DNA of 39,382 nt from Acidobacteriota bacterium (GTDB lineage: Bacteria > Acidobacteriota > Terriglobia > Terriglobales > Acidobacteriaceae): positions 1 to 39,382 of the forward strand of contig JAJYSL010000016.1 of the NCBI GenBank assembly GCA_021793595.1, in the 5' to 3' direction. The first letter of the stretch is position 1, and each line of letters opens with the position of its first letter. A model generated the notes under the pieces. It did not search any database. It saw only the letters and a program-made list of their open reading frames with translations, and had not been told where the DNA came from. Made by a program: the position numbers and the translations under genes. This document shows, piece by piece, positions 25,999-35,591 of this stretch.

Positions 25999-27636
25999 AT
26001 GAACTGGGGCGCCGCACGAATAATCCGTAGTTGGTTCGACTCCGAAGAAGGTGTGGCCGACCATCATATTTCGCGCTGGATTTTCCTGCGCGCGCTGGGG
26101 CTCATCTACTTTTCTGCGTTTTATTCCCTCATTTTCCAGATTCGCGGGCTGATTGGGCCTCGCGGGATTCTTCCCGCAGAGCAGTACCTGTCCGCAGTGG
26201 AACGCGGGTTAGGCCCGTTGCGTTTCTGGTACGCGCCTACGCTGTTATGGTTCTCCAGCGGTTCCCACATGCTGATGGCAATCTGCTGGGTCGGCATTGT
26301 GGCGTCGTTGCTGCTGACGGCGAACGTATGTCCGCGAGCCAATCTGGTAATTTGTTTCCTCTGCTTTCTCTCCTTCGTCAGTGCTGCTGGAGAGTTTTCC
26401 GGCTATCAATCTGACGGCATGTTGCTGGAGGCCGGGTTCATCTGCCTCTTCTTCGCACCGGCAGGATTCTTACCCGGCTGGGGAAGACGAAGTCCACCGG
26501 TGCGTGCCAGCCTGTTTCTCCTGCTGTGGGAATGGTTCCGGATTTACTTCGAGTCCGGCGTGGTGAAGCTGGCGAGCGGCGATCCGCAATGGCGCCACTT
26601 GACCGCGATGGACCAGTACTACCAGAATGGTCCGCTGCCGACTTGGATTGGTTATTATGTCCAGCAACTGCCGCATTGGTTCCAGGCGTCGACCGTGGTG
26701 GCGACGCTTGCAATGGAACTAGCGCTGGTGTGGATGTTGTTTCTGCCTAGAAAATGGCGCATCGTATGTTTTTTTATCGTTACGCCGTGGCAGATCGGCG
26801 TAATCCTGACTGCCAATTATGCGTTTTTGAATTACATTGTGCTGGCCCTGGGATTTCTGTTGTTGGATGATCGTTTCCTGATGCGCTTCGTGCCTGCCCG
26901 TTGGCGATTCGTCGTGCCCAACAGCGAACCTGAGACGGCAGCCGAGGAGAATCCTGAAAGTGGGCAAGAAGAAGAGCTTATGCCTGTGCAGTCATCGGGC
27001 TTTCGCCGTCACCTACACTCTGCAGGTTTGGCGATCACCGCGGTGATACTGAGCTGGATTTTCTACGCGACTACCGTGCCGATGCTGCAGATGTTCTGGC
27101 GCAGCATTCCGTTGCCAACCGCACCCTTGATAGCGTTGCAGCCGTTTCGCATCGCCAATGAATATGGGCTGTTCGCGGTGATGACGCCCAATCGATATGA
27201 AATTGAATTTCAAGGATCGGATGATGGCAAGACCTGGGTCGCCTATCCATTCCTCTACAAGCCGCAGGCACTCAACAAGGCACCCGGAATTTATGCGCCC
27301 TATCAGCCGCGGTTCGATTGGAATCTATGGTTCGCATCGCTGGGTTCGTGGACGCAATACCCCATAGTGCCGCGAACGGAGGAGTTGCTGCTGACTAACG
27401 ATCCCGCGGTGTTGTCTCTCTTCGCGGGCAATCCATTTCCGAATCATCCTCCGCGCATGATGCGTGCAGTGCTGTGGCAATACTGGTTCACGACCATCGA
27501 CGAAAAACGCGCGACCGGATACTGGTGGCGGCGACTCCTTCTGGGCGCCTATGCTCCTACATTGACAATTGAGCCGGACGGAAAAATCGGGGTCGTGCGC
27601 GAGAATGGCCCGGACACGATGGCTCCGCCGCAGTAG
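25999..27636 (+). CDS. Lipase maturation factor (LMF1)-family membrane protein
   Basis: This 545-residue protein has at least seven hydrophobic segments and the LMF1 family landmarks: YSLIFQIRGLIGPRGILPA, then SGYQSDGMLLEAGFI, WEWFRIYFESGVVKLASGDP (WR..T), QYYQNGPLPTWIGYY, and in the soluble C-terminal part YEIEFQGSDDGKTWVAYPF, APYQPRFDWNLWFASLG. In vertebrates LMF1 aids lipase folding in the ER; bacterial homologues are common but uncharacterised. A charged loop of about 40 residues (EPETAAEENPESGQEEE) splits the membrane part. It is followed 10 bases later by the FAD-dependent oxidoreductase, likely in one operon. Confidence 0.9.
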   Translation: MNWGAARIIRSWFDSEEGVADHHISRWIFLRALGLIYFSAFYSLIFQIRGLIGPRGILPAEQYLSAVERGLGPLRFWYAPTLLWFSSGSHMLMAICWVGIVASLLLTANVCPRANLVICFLCFLSFVSAAGEFSGYQSDGMLLEAGFICLFFAPAGFLPGWGRRSPPVRASLFLLLWEWFRIYFESGVVKLASGDPQWRHLTAMDQYYQNGPLPTWIGYYVQQLPHWFQASTVVATLAMELALVWMLFLPRKWRIVCFFIVTPWQIGVILTANYAFLNYIVLALGFLLLDDRFLMRFVPARWRFVVPNSEPETAAEENPESGQEEELMPVQSSGFRRHLHSAGLAITAVILSWIFYATTVPMLQMFWRSIPLPTAPLIALQPFRIANEYGLFAVMTPNRYEIEFQGSDDGKTWVAYPFLYKPQALNKAPGIYAPYQPRFDWNLWFASLGSWTQYPIVPRTEELLLTNDPAVLSLFAGNPFPNHPPRMMRAVLWQYWFTTIDEKRATGYWWRRLLLGAYAPTLTIEPDGKIGVVRENGPDTMAPPQ

Positions 27637-27646
27637 AGTTCAATCT

Positions 27647-29089
27647 ATGGTCAAGCGCGATCGTGACATTCGGCACAAGAGAGCATGTGTCATCGGATCC
27701 GGCCCGAACGGATTGTCGGCCGCGATTGTGTTGGCGCAGGCGGGTCTGCGCGTGGAGGTGTTCGAGGCGGAAGCGCAACCGGGCGGCGGCGCGCGCACCC
27801 TGGGTCTGACGCTTCCGGGCTTTCATCATGACTTTGGTTCCGCAGTGCATCCCATGGCTGTCGGATCGCCGTTCTTCAATTCTTTGCCGCTCGCGGACTA
27901 TGGCCTGGAGTGGATTGATTCTCCGTCACCGCTGGCACATCCCTTCGACGATGGCACCGCAATTACGCTGGAACGAAATCTGAATGAAGCGGAAAAACTG
28001 CTGCAAGAAGATGGCCGCGCCTGGCGCGACCTGATGGCGCCGTTGTCGAAGAATTGGCCTGCACTTGCGAAAGATATTCTGCGCCCACTGCTGCACGTTC
28101 CAAGCCACCCATTTTTGTTGGCCAAATTCGCCCAGGATGCTGTGGCTCCGGCGACGTTCGTTGCGCGGCGAAGATTTCGCAACGAGCGAACGCGGGCGTT
28201 ATTCGCCGGCCTCGCAGCGCACTCGTTCCTGAGTTTGAACAAGCCGCTCAGCGCATCGTTTGGCCTGGTGCTTGGGGCAGCGGCGCATGCGGTCGGCTGG
28301 CCGATTCCTCGAGGAGGCGCGCAGGCTATCACCAACGCATTGTCGGCGCATCTGGTGCGCTTGGGAGGGAAAATTATTTCCTCGACTCGAGTCGAGGATC
28401 TCGACCATCTTGGCAAATACGACGTTGTTCTCTGCGATATTACTCCGCGCCAGTTATTGCATCTCTCACAAGGGAAGCTGTCGCCGGGGTATCGGAAGCG
28501 CCTGGAAGATTTCCGCTACGGGCCGGGTGTTTTCAAAGTGGATTACGCACTTTCGTCGCCGATTCCGTGGAAGTCGGCCGATTGCTTGCGCGCCGCGACC
28601 GTGCATCTGGGCGGCAGCATGGCGGAGATTGTCGCGTCGGAAGCGGCAATGGCAAACGGCACACCGGCGGAGCGTCCGTTCGTTCTGCTAGCGCAGCCGA
28701 CGTTGTTTGATCTGTCACGTGCACCTGCCGGCAAGCACATTGCATGTGCCTATTGTCATATTCCCAATGCCTCGACCTTCAACATGCTGCCGAGAATCGA
28801 AGCGCAGATCGAGCGCTTCGCTCCCGGATTTCATGAGTTTGTTCTGGCACGGCGCACGTCCTCGCCTGCAGATTTGCAATCGATGGATGCAAACCTGGTG
28901 GGAGGAGATATCAGCGGGGGAGCATCCGATTTCCGGCAATTTCTTTTTCGCCCTACGTGGCGGCAATACGCGACCTCCGACAAGCGGATCTATCTCTGCT
29001 CGTCTTCCACTCCGCCGGGAGGTGGCGTACATGGCATGTGCGGCTACAACGCCGCCATTCTCGCGCTGCGGCACCTAGTCGATCACTGA
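27647..29089 (+). CDS. NAD(P)/FAD-dependent oxidoreductase, phytoene desaturase/PYROXD2-like
   Basis: The 480-residue flavoprotein opens with a dinucleotide-binding motif CVIGSGPNGLSAAIVLAQAG (GxGxxG at residues 17-22) followed by the ribose-binding acidic end VEVFEAE. GGGARTLGLTLPGFHHDFGSAVHP is characteristic of the CrtI/PYROXD2-type branch, and GWPIPRGGAQAITNALSAHL and the C-terminal SSSTPPGGGVHGMCGYNAA close the FAD site. Reactions range from carotenoid desaturation to oxidation of other lipids; there are no carotenoid genes nearby, so the substrate is open. ATG 27647 lies 10 bases after the LMF1-gene stop. Length is slightly short for CrtI but normal for this branch. Confidence 0.9.
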   Translation: MVKRDRDIRHKRACVIGSGPNGLSAAIVLAQAGLRVEVFEAEAQPGGGARTLGLTLPGFHHDFGSAVHPMAVGSPFFNSLPLADYGLEWIDSPSPLAHPFDDGTAITLERNLNEAEKLLQEDGRAWRDLMAPLSKNWPALAKDILRPLLHVPSHPFLLAKFAQDAVAPATFVARRRFRNERTRALFAGLAAHSFLSLNKPLSASFGLVLGAAAHAVGWPIPRGGAQAITNALSAHLVRLGGKIISSTRVEDLDHLGKYDVVLCDITPRQLLHLSQGKLSPGYRKRLEDFRYGPGVFKVDYALSSPIPWKSADCLRAATVHLGGSMAEIVASEAAMANGTPAERPFVLLAQPTLFDLSRAPAGKHIACAYCHIPNASTFNMLPRIEAQIERFAPGFHEFVLARRTSSPADLQSMDANLVGGDISGGASDFRQFLFRPTWRQYATSDKRIYLCSSSTPPGGGVHGMCGYNAAILALRHLVDH

Positions 29090-29366
29090 CCGGCTTGCCG
29101 GATACCACCTGTTGATCGAAGCCGACACTAAATTCGTCGCATCGCGGAGGTAGCGATTCCTGCGTAATAAATTCGTGGTTCGACTGCAGGTCCGTCCGCT
29201 GCGTTGCCTCCCGGCCATAGTCGTCAGTAAATTTCAGGACCTTGCGAACGACGTCGTTGTCCAACGTCCACCGACGTTGCTGCGAAACAGTTCGCGCGAA
29301 AGTAATCTGGCTCGATAGACGGGGAAAAAGAAACAGAGCGAGATTCAGGCGAACGGTCTTTTTCAC
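28953..29366 (-). CDS. Possible small hypothetical protein
   Basis: A GTG at 29366 with AAGGA about 8 bases upstream opens a 137-codon frame: KKTVRLNLALFLFPRLSSQI, then TLDNDVVRKVLKFTDDYGRE. The first 92 codons lie in otherwise empty sequence, but the last 45 run antisense through the end of the flavoprotein gene. No family is recognised. The ribosome binding site and lysine/arginine-rich start support it; the antisense tail argues against it. Confidence 0.25.
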   Translation of the reverse strand: MKKTVRLNLALFLFPRLSSQITFARTVSQQRRWTLDNDVVRKVLKFTDDYGREATQRTDLQSNHEFITQESLPPRCDEFSVGFDQQVVSGKPVSDRLGAAAREWRRCSRTCHVRHLPAEWKTSRDRSACRRSRIAAT

Positions 29367-29435
29367 GAAGTATTCCTTCGGTTTCGCTGGCCAAATGATC
29401 GTGGGGGATTCACTCTGAGGAATTCCGGTGGCGTC
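29090..29435. other. Intergenic region between flavoprotein and PIG-L genes
   Basis: About 350 bases separating convergent genes. Apart from the weak minus-strand frame starting at 29366 and a short CCGG palindrome just after the flavoprotein stop, no RNA gene, repeat or terminator was recognised. Confidence 0.4.
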
Positions 29436-30140
29436 TCACGGAAGAAGTATGCTGTTGGCTCGTTTTGGCCACGTCATCGACAGCTGAAAACATTCCGCGT
29501 ATTGCGCGCCACACTGCAGTCCGCGAAACCGACCCACACAGTCGATGAAATCCAAATAGGTCATCTTGTACTGGTCTTCAAGCCATGACGATTGACTCTG
29601 GTGGCAGGAAAGCATCTTCTTCTTCACGTCGAATGTGCTGGTGATGTCGACATAATGTTGCGGAACAAAATCAATTCCCGCCATGGTGTCGAAAAAGTAG
29701 ATTTCCGGAACGATGTCGGTGGGTGGAGCTTCGGTCTTAATGTTCGGAACCGTGATCATAATGCGCACATCGCACACAATTTGCGCTGTCATGCGATGGT
29801 CCGGGTGATAGTCGGCCGGAGAATGTGTCAGAATCACGTCGGGGCGCGCCTGACGAATCACATTCAAGAAATCCAGTCGCGCCTGCTCCGTAGAGAACAG
29901 AAATCCATCGCTGTAGTGGTGCATGTGAAGAAATTCAGCTCCAAGCACTGCGGCGGAGGCGCGGGCTTCTTCTCCGCGAATGGCGGCGATTTGTTCTTTG
30001 GGCAGCGTGGATGACCCGCAATCCCCACTCATCACCACCGCCATGGTGACGTGGTCGCCACGGAGTGCATATCTGGCCAGGGTGCCCGCACACTGCAGTT
30101 CCAGGTCGTCGGGGTGAGATCCTATTGCTAGTACTCGCAA
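29436..30140 (-). CDS. PIG-L/LmbE-family deacetylase
   Basis: The 234-residue protein has the zinc-binding PIG-L motifs: GSHPDDLELQCAGTL at the N-terminus (H9, D11, D12) and THSPADYHPDHR with H112 and H115. The family removes acetyl groups from N-acetylglucosamine-containing lipids, mycothiol/bacillithiol precursors or glycoside antibiotics. HHYSDGFLFSTEQARLDFLN and YHPDHRMTAQIVCDVRIM are typical of the widespread bacterial subgroup of unknown substrate. The start is TTG 30140, preceded by an AGGAGG with an 8-base gap, which fixes it. It is transcribed alone. Confidence 0.92.
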   Translation of the reverse strand: MRVLAIGSHPDDLELQCAGTLARYALRGDHVTMAVVMSGDCGSSTLPKEQIAAIRGEEARASAAVLGAEFLHMHHYSDGFLFSTEQARLDFLNVIRQARPDVILTHSPADYHPDHRMTAQIVCDVRIMITVPNIKTEAPPTDIVPEIYFFDTMAGIDFVPQHYVDITSTFDVKKKMLSCHQSQSSWLEDQYKMTYLDFIDCVGRFRGLQCGAQYAECFQLSMTWPKRANSILLP

Positions 30141-30466
30141 GGTTCTGCCTCCTGTTCAGAGTCGAGTTCGATGGTTAGATTCACGATATATTAAATGCAA
30201 TTTTCCGAGGGAAGGGAATTGTGAATGGCAGGATGGCGAAATTGGTGGTGATCACTTTTTTGCCGCATGCAATGGAAATGGATTCGACAATGTCAATCGC
30301 CTGACGGCACAGATTGCGACCGGCGGCGTCGCCGGTACAGTGAGGGATTCTACAGGGGCTTGCGGATTGCGTTTATTGGTGGCTGGGCAAGCAGCGCAAT
30401 TGTCACAGTCCCGAGGCAGACCGGGGCTTGCAGCTGCGATATTTCTCAGGATGACGAGGATGACGT

Positions 30467-30492
30467 CCCAAGTCTCAGAGGCGAGACATGGG
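30467..30492. repeat. Dispersed hairpin repeat, copy 2
   Basis: CCCAAGTCTC and GAGACATGGG form a stem with one A-A mismatch around the loop AGAGGC, followed by GGCACGCCCG. It is the same design as the copy at 2962-2987, in the same orientation, and lies upstream of the ParA-like gene. Confidence 0.82.
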
Positions 30493-30511
30493 GCACGCCC
30501 GCCGTCCATAG

Positions 30512-30536
30512 CCCGCCCTAGCCAAGCTAGGACGGG
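30512..30536. repeat. Second hairpin repeat type sharing the GGGGCACCCG tail
   Basis: CCCGCCCTAGC pairs with GCTAGGACGGG (one mismatch) across a CAA loop and is followed by GGCACCCGAATTTGATCCC. The repeat at 2962 has the closely similar tail GGCACCCGGATT, later GATCCC. The stem differs but the flank is shared, so the two hairpin types appear to belong to one repeat superfamily. Confidence 0.7.
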
Positions 30537-30752
30537 GCACCCGAATTTGATCCCTGTGCGAACATGGCGGCTGAATGCTAGCCTGGGCCACCCGCCCGTC
30601 GATAGGATATATCTTCGTTGCGATCCCCCTCGGAGAGATGGAGAAGAATTGAATTCCGCTGCCTGTCGAATTTCGCAAAAATATTACCTGTAAACTGATT
30701 TTGTGGCGGACGATTGAATGCAGGAAGAATCCACCAATGGAGTATGAAAACG

Positions 30753-31811
30753 ATGGCAGTTTATGCAATTTGGAACAACAAGGGCGGGGTCGGTAAGAGC
30801 TATCTCACGTTTCAGATCGCGGCCGAGTATGCGAAGACCCACCCTGATGAGCGGGTTTTGGTGGTAGATTTGTGTCCCCAGGCGAATGCCTCGAGCATGT
30901 TGCTCGGCGGCATTATTCAAGGGGAAGATCGACTCACCAAAATAGCGGGGCGCTCCTCACGGAGGACGATCGCGGGGTATATCGACGAACGCATTCGTAG
31001 TCCGTACGTCAGCCCGAAGGTTGGGTCTAAATATGTGACGAACGTCCACCAAAAGAATGACCAGGTTGCGCCGAACCTTTTTTTAGTCGTGGGCGATGAG
31101 AGCTTAGAAGTTCAGACATCTCGCGTTTCAAACGCGACGAATCCGGGCCCGACTGATGCTTGGCGCATTGTGCATAGTTGGATCACCGATCTCATATCGG
31201 ACATCCGAAGTTCCTGGAATGTCACTGATTCCACCGTGTTCATTGATTGCAATCCCAGCTTTTCAATCTATACGGAATTGGCGATGTCGGCCGCGGATCA
31301 CCTGATAATTCCTTTTTCCGCGGACGGTTCTTCTAAAAGAGCTGTTAGGGCGGTGCTCGCTCTCCTTTATGGGTTAACCCGTGTGCCTGGAACGGAGCAG
31401 TCGGAGTTTTACTTGAACACGCAGCGATTTCGTATGTCTGTTCCCCGCATCTACAGCTACGTTGGAAATCGCTTGACTCAGATGAATTTGGGAGCCGCGA
31501 GGGCATTCAAGACCGTTGTTCTCGAGATCGGAAAAGAGATTTGGGACGTGTGGCTTCAAAGTCCGAATAACTTTGCGATACATCCCGCCGGCTCGCCAGC
31601 TCCGAGGAATTCGGCAGAATTTCGGCGAATGTTCCAGGTCGAAATTAATGACGCAAACACCGCCTCCGTAGTTTCGGGAGGGCTCGGGATCCCGATAACG
31701 ACGCTCGGGTCTGGGACGAAGAGCCTCGCGGGTCGAAGGATAATGGTTAATCAGTCACAGTTAGATAAGCAGCAGCCAAACCTCAGGAAATTCGTTCGCA
31801 CAATCGAATAG
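30753..31811 (+). CDS. Orphan ParA/MinD-like ATPase
   Basis: The 352-residue product has a deviant Walker A, NNKGGVGKS (K10-S16), at its very start, VLVVDLCPQANASSMLLGG in place of the usual DlDPQgNas (second Asp replaced by Cys), and a Walker B-like strand TVFIDCNPSFSIYTELAMSA followed by DHLIIPFSAD. This matches ParA-type ATPases (AAA_31/CbiA). No parB partner is adjacent. The C-terminal 120 residues are not recognised. ATG 30753 follows GGAG by 10 bases; ATG 30744 and TTG 30714 are alternatives. Base composition is more AT-rich than neighbouring genes, and the gene is bracketed by hairpin repeats at 30467 and 31836, suggesting acquisition. It may serve partitioning of an element or a defence function; neither is shown. 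Confidence 0.85.
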   Translation: MAVYAIWNNKGGVGKSYLTFQIAAEYAKTHPDERVLVVDLCPQANASSMLLGGIIQGEDRLTKIAGRSSRRTIAGYIDERIRSPYVSPKVGSKYVTNVHQKNDQVAPNLFLVVGDESLEVQTSRVSNATNPGPTDAWRIVHSWITDLISDIRSSWNVTDSTVFIDCNPSFSIYTELAMSAADHLIIPFSADGSSKRAVRAVLALLYGLTRVPGTEQSEFYLNTQRFRMSVPRIYSYVGNRLTQMNLGAARAFKTVVLEIGKEIWDVWLQSPNNFAIHPAGSPAPRNSAEFRRMFQVEINDANTASVVSGGLGIPITTLGSGTKSLAGRRIMVNQSQLDKQQPNLRKFVRTIE

Positions 31812-31835
31812 ACGTGATTTAAATATTTGACGACT

Positions 31836-31861
31836 CCCATGTTTCAGAAGCGAGACATGGG
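31836..31861. repeat. Dispersed hairpin repeat, copy 3
   Basis: CCCATGTTTC and GAGACATGGG pair (one T-G wobble) across the loop AGAAGC, followed by GCGTTCGG. It lies 25 bases after the ParA stop and before the converging small gene, in the same orientation as the copies at 2962 and 30467, and may also serve as a transcription terminator. Confidence 0.8.
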
Positions 31862-31874
31862 GCGTTCGGTTCGA

Positions 31875-32147
31875 CTAGATTTTGTGGGGTTCGAATCCAG
31901 GCAATTGCCTGAGTCCGTTGGTTCTCTGCCCGGACTTTTCTAGAAAATCTTTGCTGTAAGCCACCGACATATAGGTCCAGCGCTCGTTGCCGTAGTCATG
32001 AAGTGTGATGGTGATGCCTACGTTTCCCCTCAATTGTCCAAAATCGTAGCGGGCCTGATACTGGTTGTCGAGCTCAACCTCGGCGCCACATCTAAAGCCA
32101 TTATTCAAGAGATACCGGCCGGCTTCCTTGAGAGTTTCTGTAGTCAT
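31875..32147 (-). CDS. Small hypothetical protein
   Basis: A 90-residue product starting MTTETLKEAGRYLLNNGFRC, with GAEVELDNQYQARYDFGQLR and WTYMSVAYSKDFLEKSG. It looks like a compact alpha/beta protein without signal or membrane segment. No family is recognised. The GGAG 6 bases before ATG 32147 supports this start over upstream ATGs at 32153 and 32162. It converges with the ParA-like gene and is followed only by repeat copy 3. Codon use and the good ribosome binding site argue for a real gene. Confidence 0.6.
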   Translation of the reverse strand: MTTETLKEAGRYLLNNGFRCGAEVELDNQYQARYDFGQLRGNVGITITLHDYGNERWTYMSVAYSKDFLEKSGQRTNGLRQLPGFEPHKI

Positions 32148-32214
32148 TAACATCTCCTGCATCCATTCTAGCCAACCGCATCTCGCCGGGATAAGCCAAG
32201 GTGCGCGAGGATGG

Positions 32215-33723
32215 CTAGGTGGGGAGGTGGAGTTGGTGGAGGGCGGTGCGGGCGCCTTGGAGGTCGGTGAGTTTCATCTCGGAATATTTGCGGGAGAGGA
32301 TGATGCCGTCGGCGTTGCCCTGGAAGGCGGCGAGGACGGCATCGCGGACGCCGTCGGGAGAGCACTTGCTGTGGGTGGGTGCGGTGGGGATGTCGACGTC
32401 TATGCCGGACCAGAGAAGAGTGTTGGTGCCGGCGAGGCCGGCGCGGGAACGCTGGGTTTCGCGAAGCACATAATCCGAAGAGAAGCCGGTGAAGGGAATT
32501 TCTGCGAGTGGCTTCTCCTGATAATTGAGGACGCGGTAGTGGAAGTCGAGGAGCTGCTGCGGAGGGACATCGCCGTAGAGAGTTTGGGAGACGCTGCTGA
32601 TGTAGCCGGCCATGCGCTCGCCGGCGCAGTTGTTATACATGACGATTTTGATGAAGTCGGAATTGGGGGCGAGGGCGGCCAGGTCCTGCTCCGCACGGTA
32701 GATGGGGTTGAAGGAGTTGGTGGAGGAGATGTGCCAGCCGACGCCGAGGGCGGGATTGATTTGTTTGACGTGGTGGTAGATGGCGGCGTAGGTTTCGCGG
32801 AGGCTGTCGGTCCATAGCATCTCCCACGCGAGCAGTTCGGGATAGCGGAGCATGAGACGCCATAGCTCAACATAGTAGCCGTCGACGGGGCGCTGCGATT
32901 TGCGGCCGGCCTGAACGAAGGCGGCGAGGGCGAGGAAGCCTTGACGGGCGCGGTCGGGATTGATGCCGCGCTGTTTTGCTTTCTGAATGCAGAAGGGACA
33001 GAAGCAGGTGACCTGGTAGGGGTTGATGTCGCGGCCTTCCTGCTCCGCGCCGAGAGCGTTGGAGAATGCGCCCTGACGTTCGGAACACCACATGATGCCG
33101 TCGATGTCGTAGGAGCGGGACCAGTCTTCGACAATGCCGAGGAGGAAGTTGCGGTAGTTGGGATTGTTGAAGCAGACGGTGTCGGCGTGGTTGCCGGAGA
33201 GATCGATTTCCTGCATGGCGGAGACGTTGGGGATGTCGGTGCGGAAGGCATCCTCAAACCAGCAGATGGTTTTCAGGCCGCGCTTGCGGGCGGCGGGGAT
33301 GACGTCGGCGAGGACGTCGTAGTTGCCAAGCTCAGTGGCGCGAGAGCCGTGGAAGACGGCGTTTTTGTAGTACTGCGGGTGGATGGTGGCGTAATTTCCG
33401 CCGGTGAAGGTGCTGGTGTCGTACTGCTGCTTGCCGTGGTCGGGGAGGGGCTGGCCGGGAATTTGGCGACCGGCGATGCCGCGACCGTAGGTGAAGGTGG
33501 CGAGGAAAAGAGTGTTAACTCCGGCATATTGCTGGAAGTTGTCGAGAACTTTTTCTGTTCCTTCATCGACGAAGGAGACGGCGCCGACCTGGATGCCGAT
33601 GGTTTTTTTATTGGGGGTGGCGGCGCGGGTGGTGGCATGGGCGTACTGGGCGCTGACGGCATCGGGAACGGATGTTGCGAGGGCGGCGGCTGCGGCGGTC
33701 TGAAGGAAAGCTCTACGATCCAT
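32215..33723 (-). CDS. Tat-exported protein, putative TIM-barrel glycosidase-like
   Basis: The 502-residue product starts MDRRAFLQTAAAAALATSV, a twin-arginine signal. The body looks like a TIM barrel: VNTLFLATFTYGRG, DVLADVIPAARKRGLKTICW then FEDAF, NFLLGIVEDWSRSYDIDGIM then WCSERQGAF, and a strand FIKIVMYNNC, ending NTLLWSGIDVDIPT and DAVLAAFQGNADGIILSRKY. TCFCPFC in the middle is a compact cysteine cluster, suggesting a metal or disulfide. Acidic residues after barrel strands resemble glycoside hydrolase catalytic sites, but no known GH family is identified. It is strongly GC-biased at third positions. It is transcribed leftward, away from the small charged ORF. Confidence 0.8.
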   Translation of the reverse strand: MDRRAFLQTAAAAALATSVPDAVSAQYAHATTRAATPNKKTIGIQVGAVSFVDEGTEKVLDNFQQYAGVNTLFLATFTYGRGIAGRQIPGQPLPDHGKQQYDTSTFTGGNYATIHPQYYKNAVFHGSRATELGNYDVLADVIPAARKRGLKTICWFEDAFRTDIPNVSAMQEIDLSGNHADTVCFNNPNYRNFLLGIVEDWSRSYDIDGIMWCSERQGAFSNALGAEQEGRDINPYQVTCFCPFCIQKAKQRGINPDRARQGFLALAAFVQAGRKSQRPVDGYYVELWRLMLRYPELLAWEMLWTDSLRETYAAIYHHVKQINPALGVGWHISSTNSFNPIYRAEQDLAALAPNSDFIKIVMYNNCAGERMAGYISSVSQTLYGDVPPQQLLDFHYRVLNYQEKPLAEIPFTGFSSDYVLRETQRSRAGLAGTNTLLWSGIDVDIPTAPTHSKCSPDGVRDAVLAAFQGNADGIILSRKYSEMKLTDLQGARTALHQLHLPT

Positions 33724-33819
33724 AGGTACCTCGACACGTCTGGGTGAAGCTGGATGCGCTGCGATCGCGCGAAAGTGACTGGGTGCTTTGGCGCTGATTT
33801 CTGGGGAGCATAATTTGCG

Positions 33820-35100
<1,281 letters not shown>

Positions 35101-35124
35101 GCGGCCAGAACAAGAGGAGAGGCA

Positions 35125-35391
35125 ATGGAGATTAAACGAGTGGGGACGCGGCCGTCGGAGAAGGGACCGGCGGATTGGTTTACGGGAGTGGTGCGGCTGG
35201 ACCGATTATTTGATGCGCCTGAACCGGCGCGGGTGGCGGGTGCGAGTGTGACGTTCGAGCCGGGAGCGCGAACGGCGTGGCATACGCATCCGCTGGGGCA
35301 GACGCTGATTGTGACGGCGGGCTGCGGACGAGTCCAGCGCTGGTGGCAGCGCCGGCGCAGTTGGCACCGGCGAAACTGGTGCAATATTTGA
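35125..35391 (+). pseudogene. Truncated cupin gene fused to transposase sequence
   Basis: ATG 35125, with AGAGG upstream, encodes the first half of a single-domain cupin: [20 protein letters not shown], then [20 protein letters not shown] (cupin motif 1 with the metal His pair) and [14 protein letters not shown]. The normal continuation (motif 2 with GDVVWIPPGEKHWHG-like sequence) is missing. From about 35331 the DNA is IS200/IS605 tnpA in another frame, so the cupin frame ends in junk and a stop at 35389-35391. Homologues with intact motif 2 act as carbohydrate- or nitrile-processing cupins. Confidence 0.85.
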
Positions 35392-35591
35392 AGGGACGGT
35401 CGAGCCGGATGCAGCAGGAGGAATATCCCCATCTGCGGAAGCGGTATTGGGGGCAGCATTTGTGGGCGCGAGGCTATTTTTGTGCGACTGTGGGCGCGGT
35501 GGATGAGAAGACGATCCAAGAGTACATCGAGAATCAAAAATGGGACGAGGATGCGGAGAGCTTTAAGATCACAGCGCCCACGGAGCCTTAA
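35331..35591 (+). pseudogene. 3' fragment of IS200/IS605-family transposase tnpA
   Basis: One frame away from the cupin, [40 protein letters not shown], and FCATVGAVDEKTIQEYIENQ are the C-terminal half of a TnpA (Y1 HUH transposase) of the IS200/IS605 family; the helix after ARGYF carries the catalytic tyrosine region near EYIENQ. The N-terminal HUH part is missing; the fragment begins at the cupin junction. It ends with TAA at 35589-35591, directly followed by the hairpin-rich right-end sequence. Confidence 0.88.

Larger units (their letters stand above)
30141..30752. other. Long intergenic region with repeats and a possible gene remnant
   Basis: About 600 bases with no intact gene. The left part is AT-richer (ATATATTAAATGCAA near 30187). 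At about 30301-30350 the plus frame reads QIATGGVAGTVRDSTGA, like the start of the carboxypeptidase-regulatory domain of acidobacterial TonB-dependent receptors, but it loses similarity at once. Two hairpin repeats follow (30467-30492 and 30512-30536). A possible -10 TAAACT lies near 30691, ahead of the ParA gene. Confidence 0.45.

Noticed and set aside
32065..32817. A 250-codon plus-strand frame rich in Gly, Val and Glu
   Set aside because: It is antisense to the Tat-exported protein, whose GC-rich codons leave the opposite strand open; composition is that of a shadow frame.
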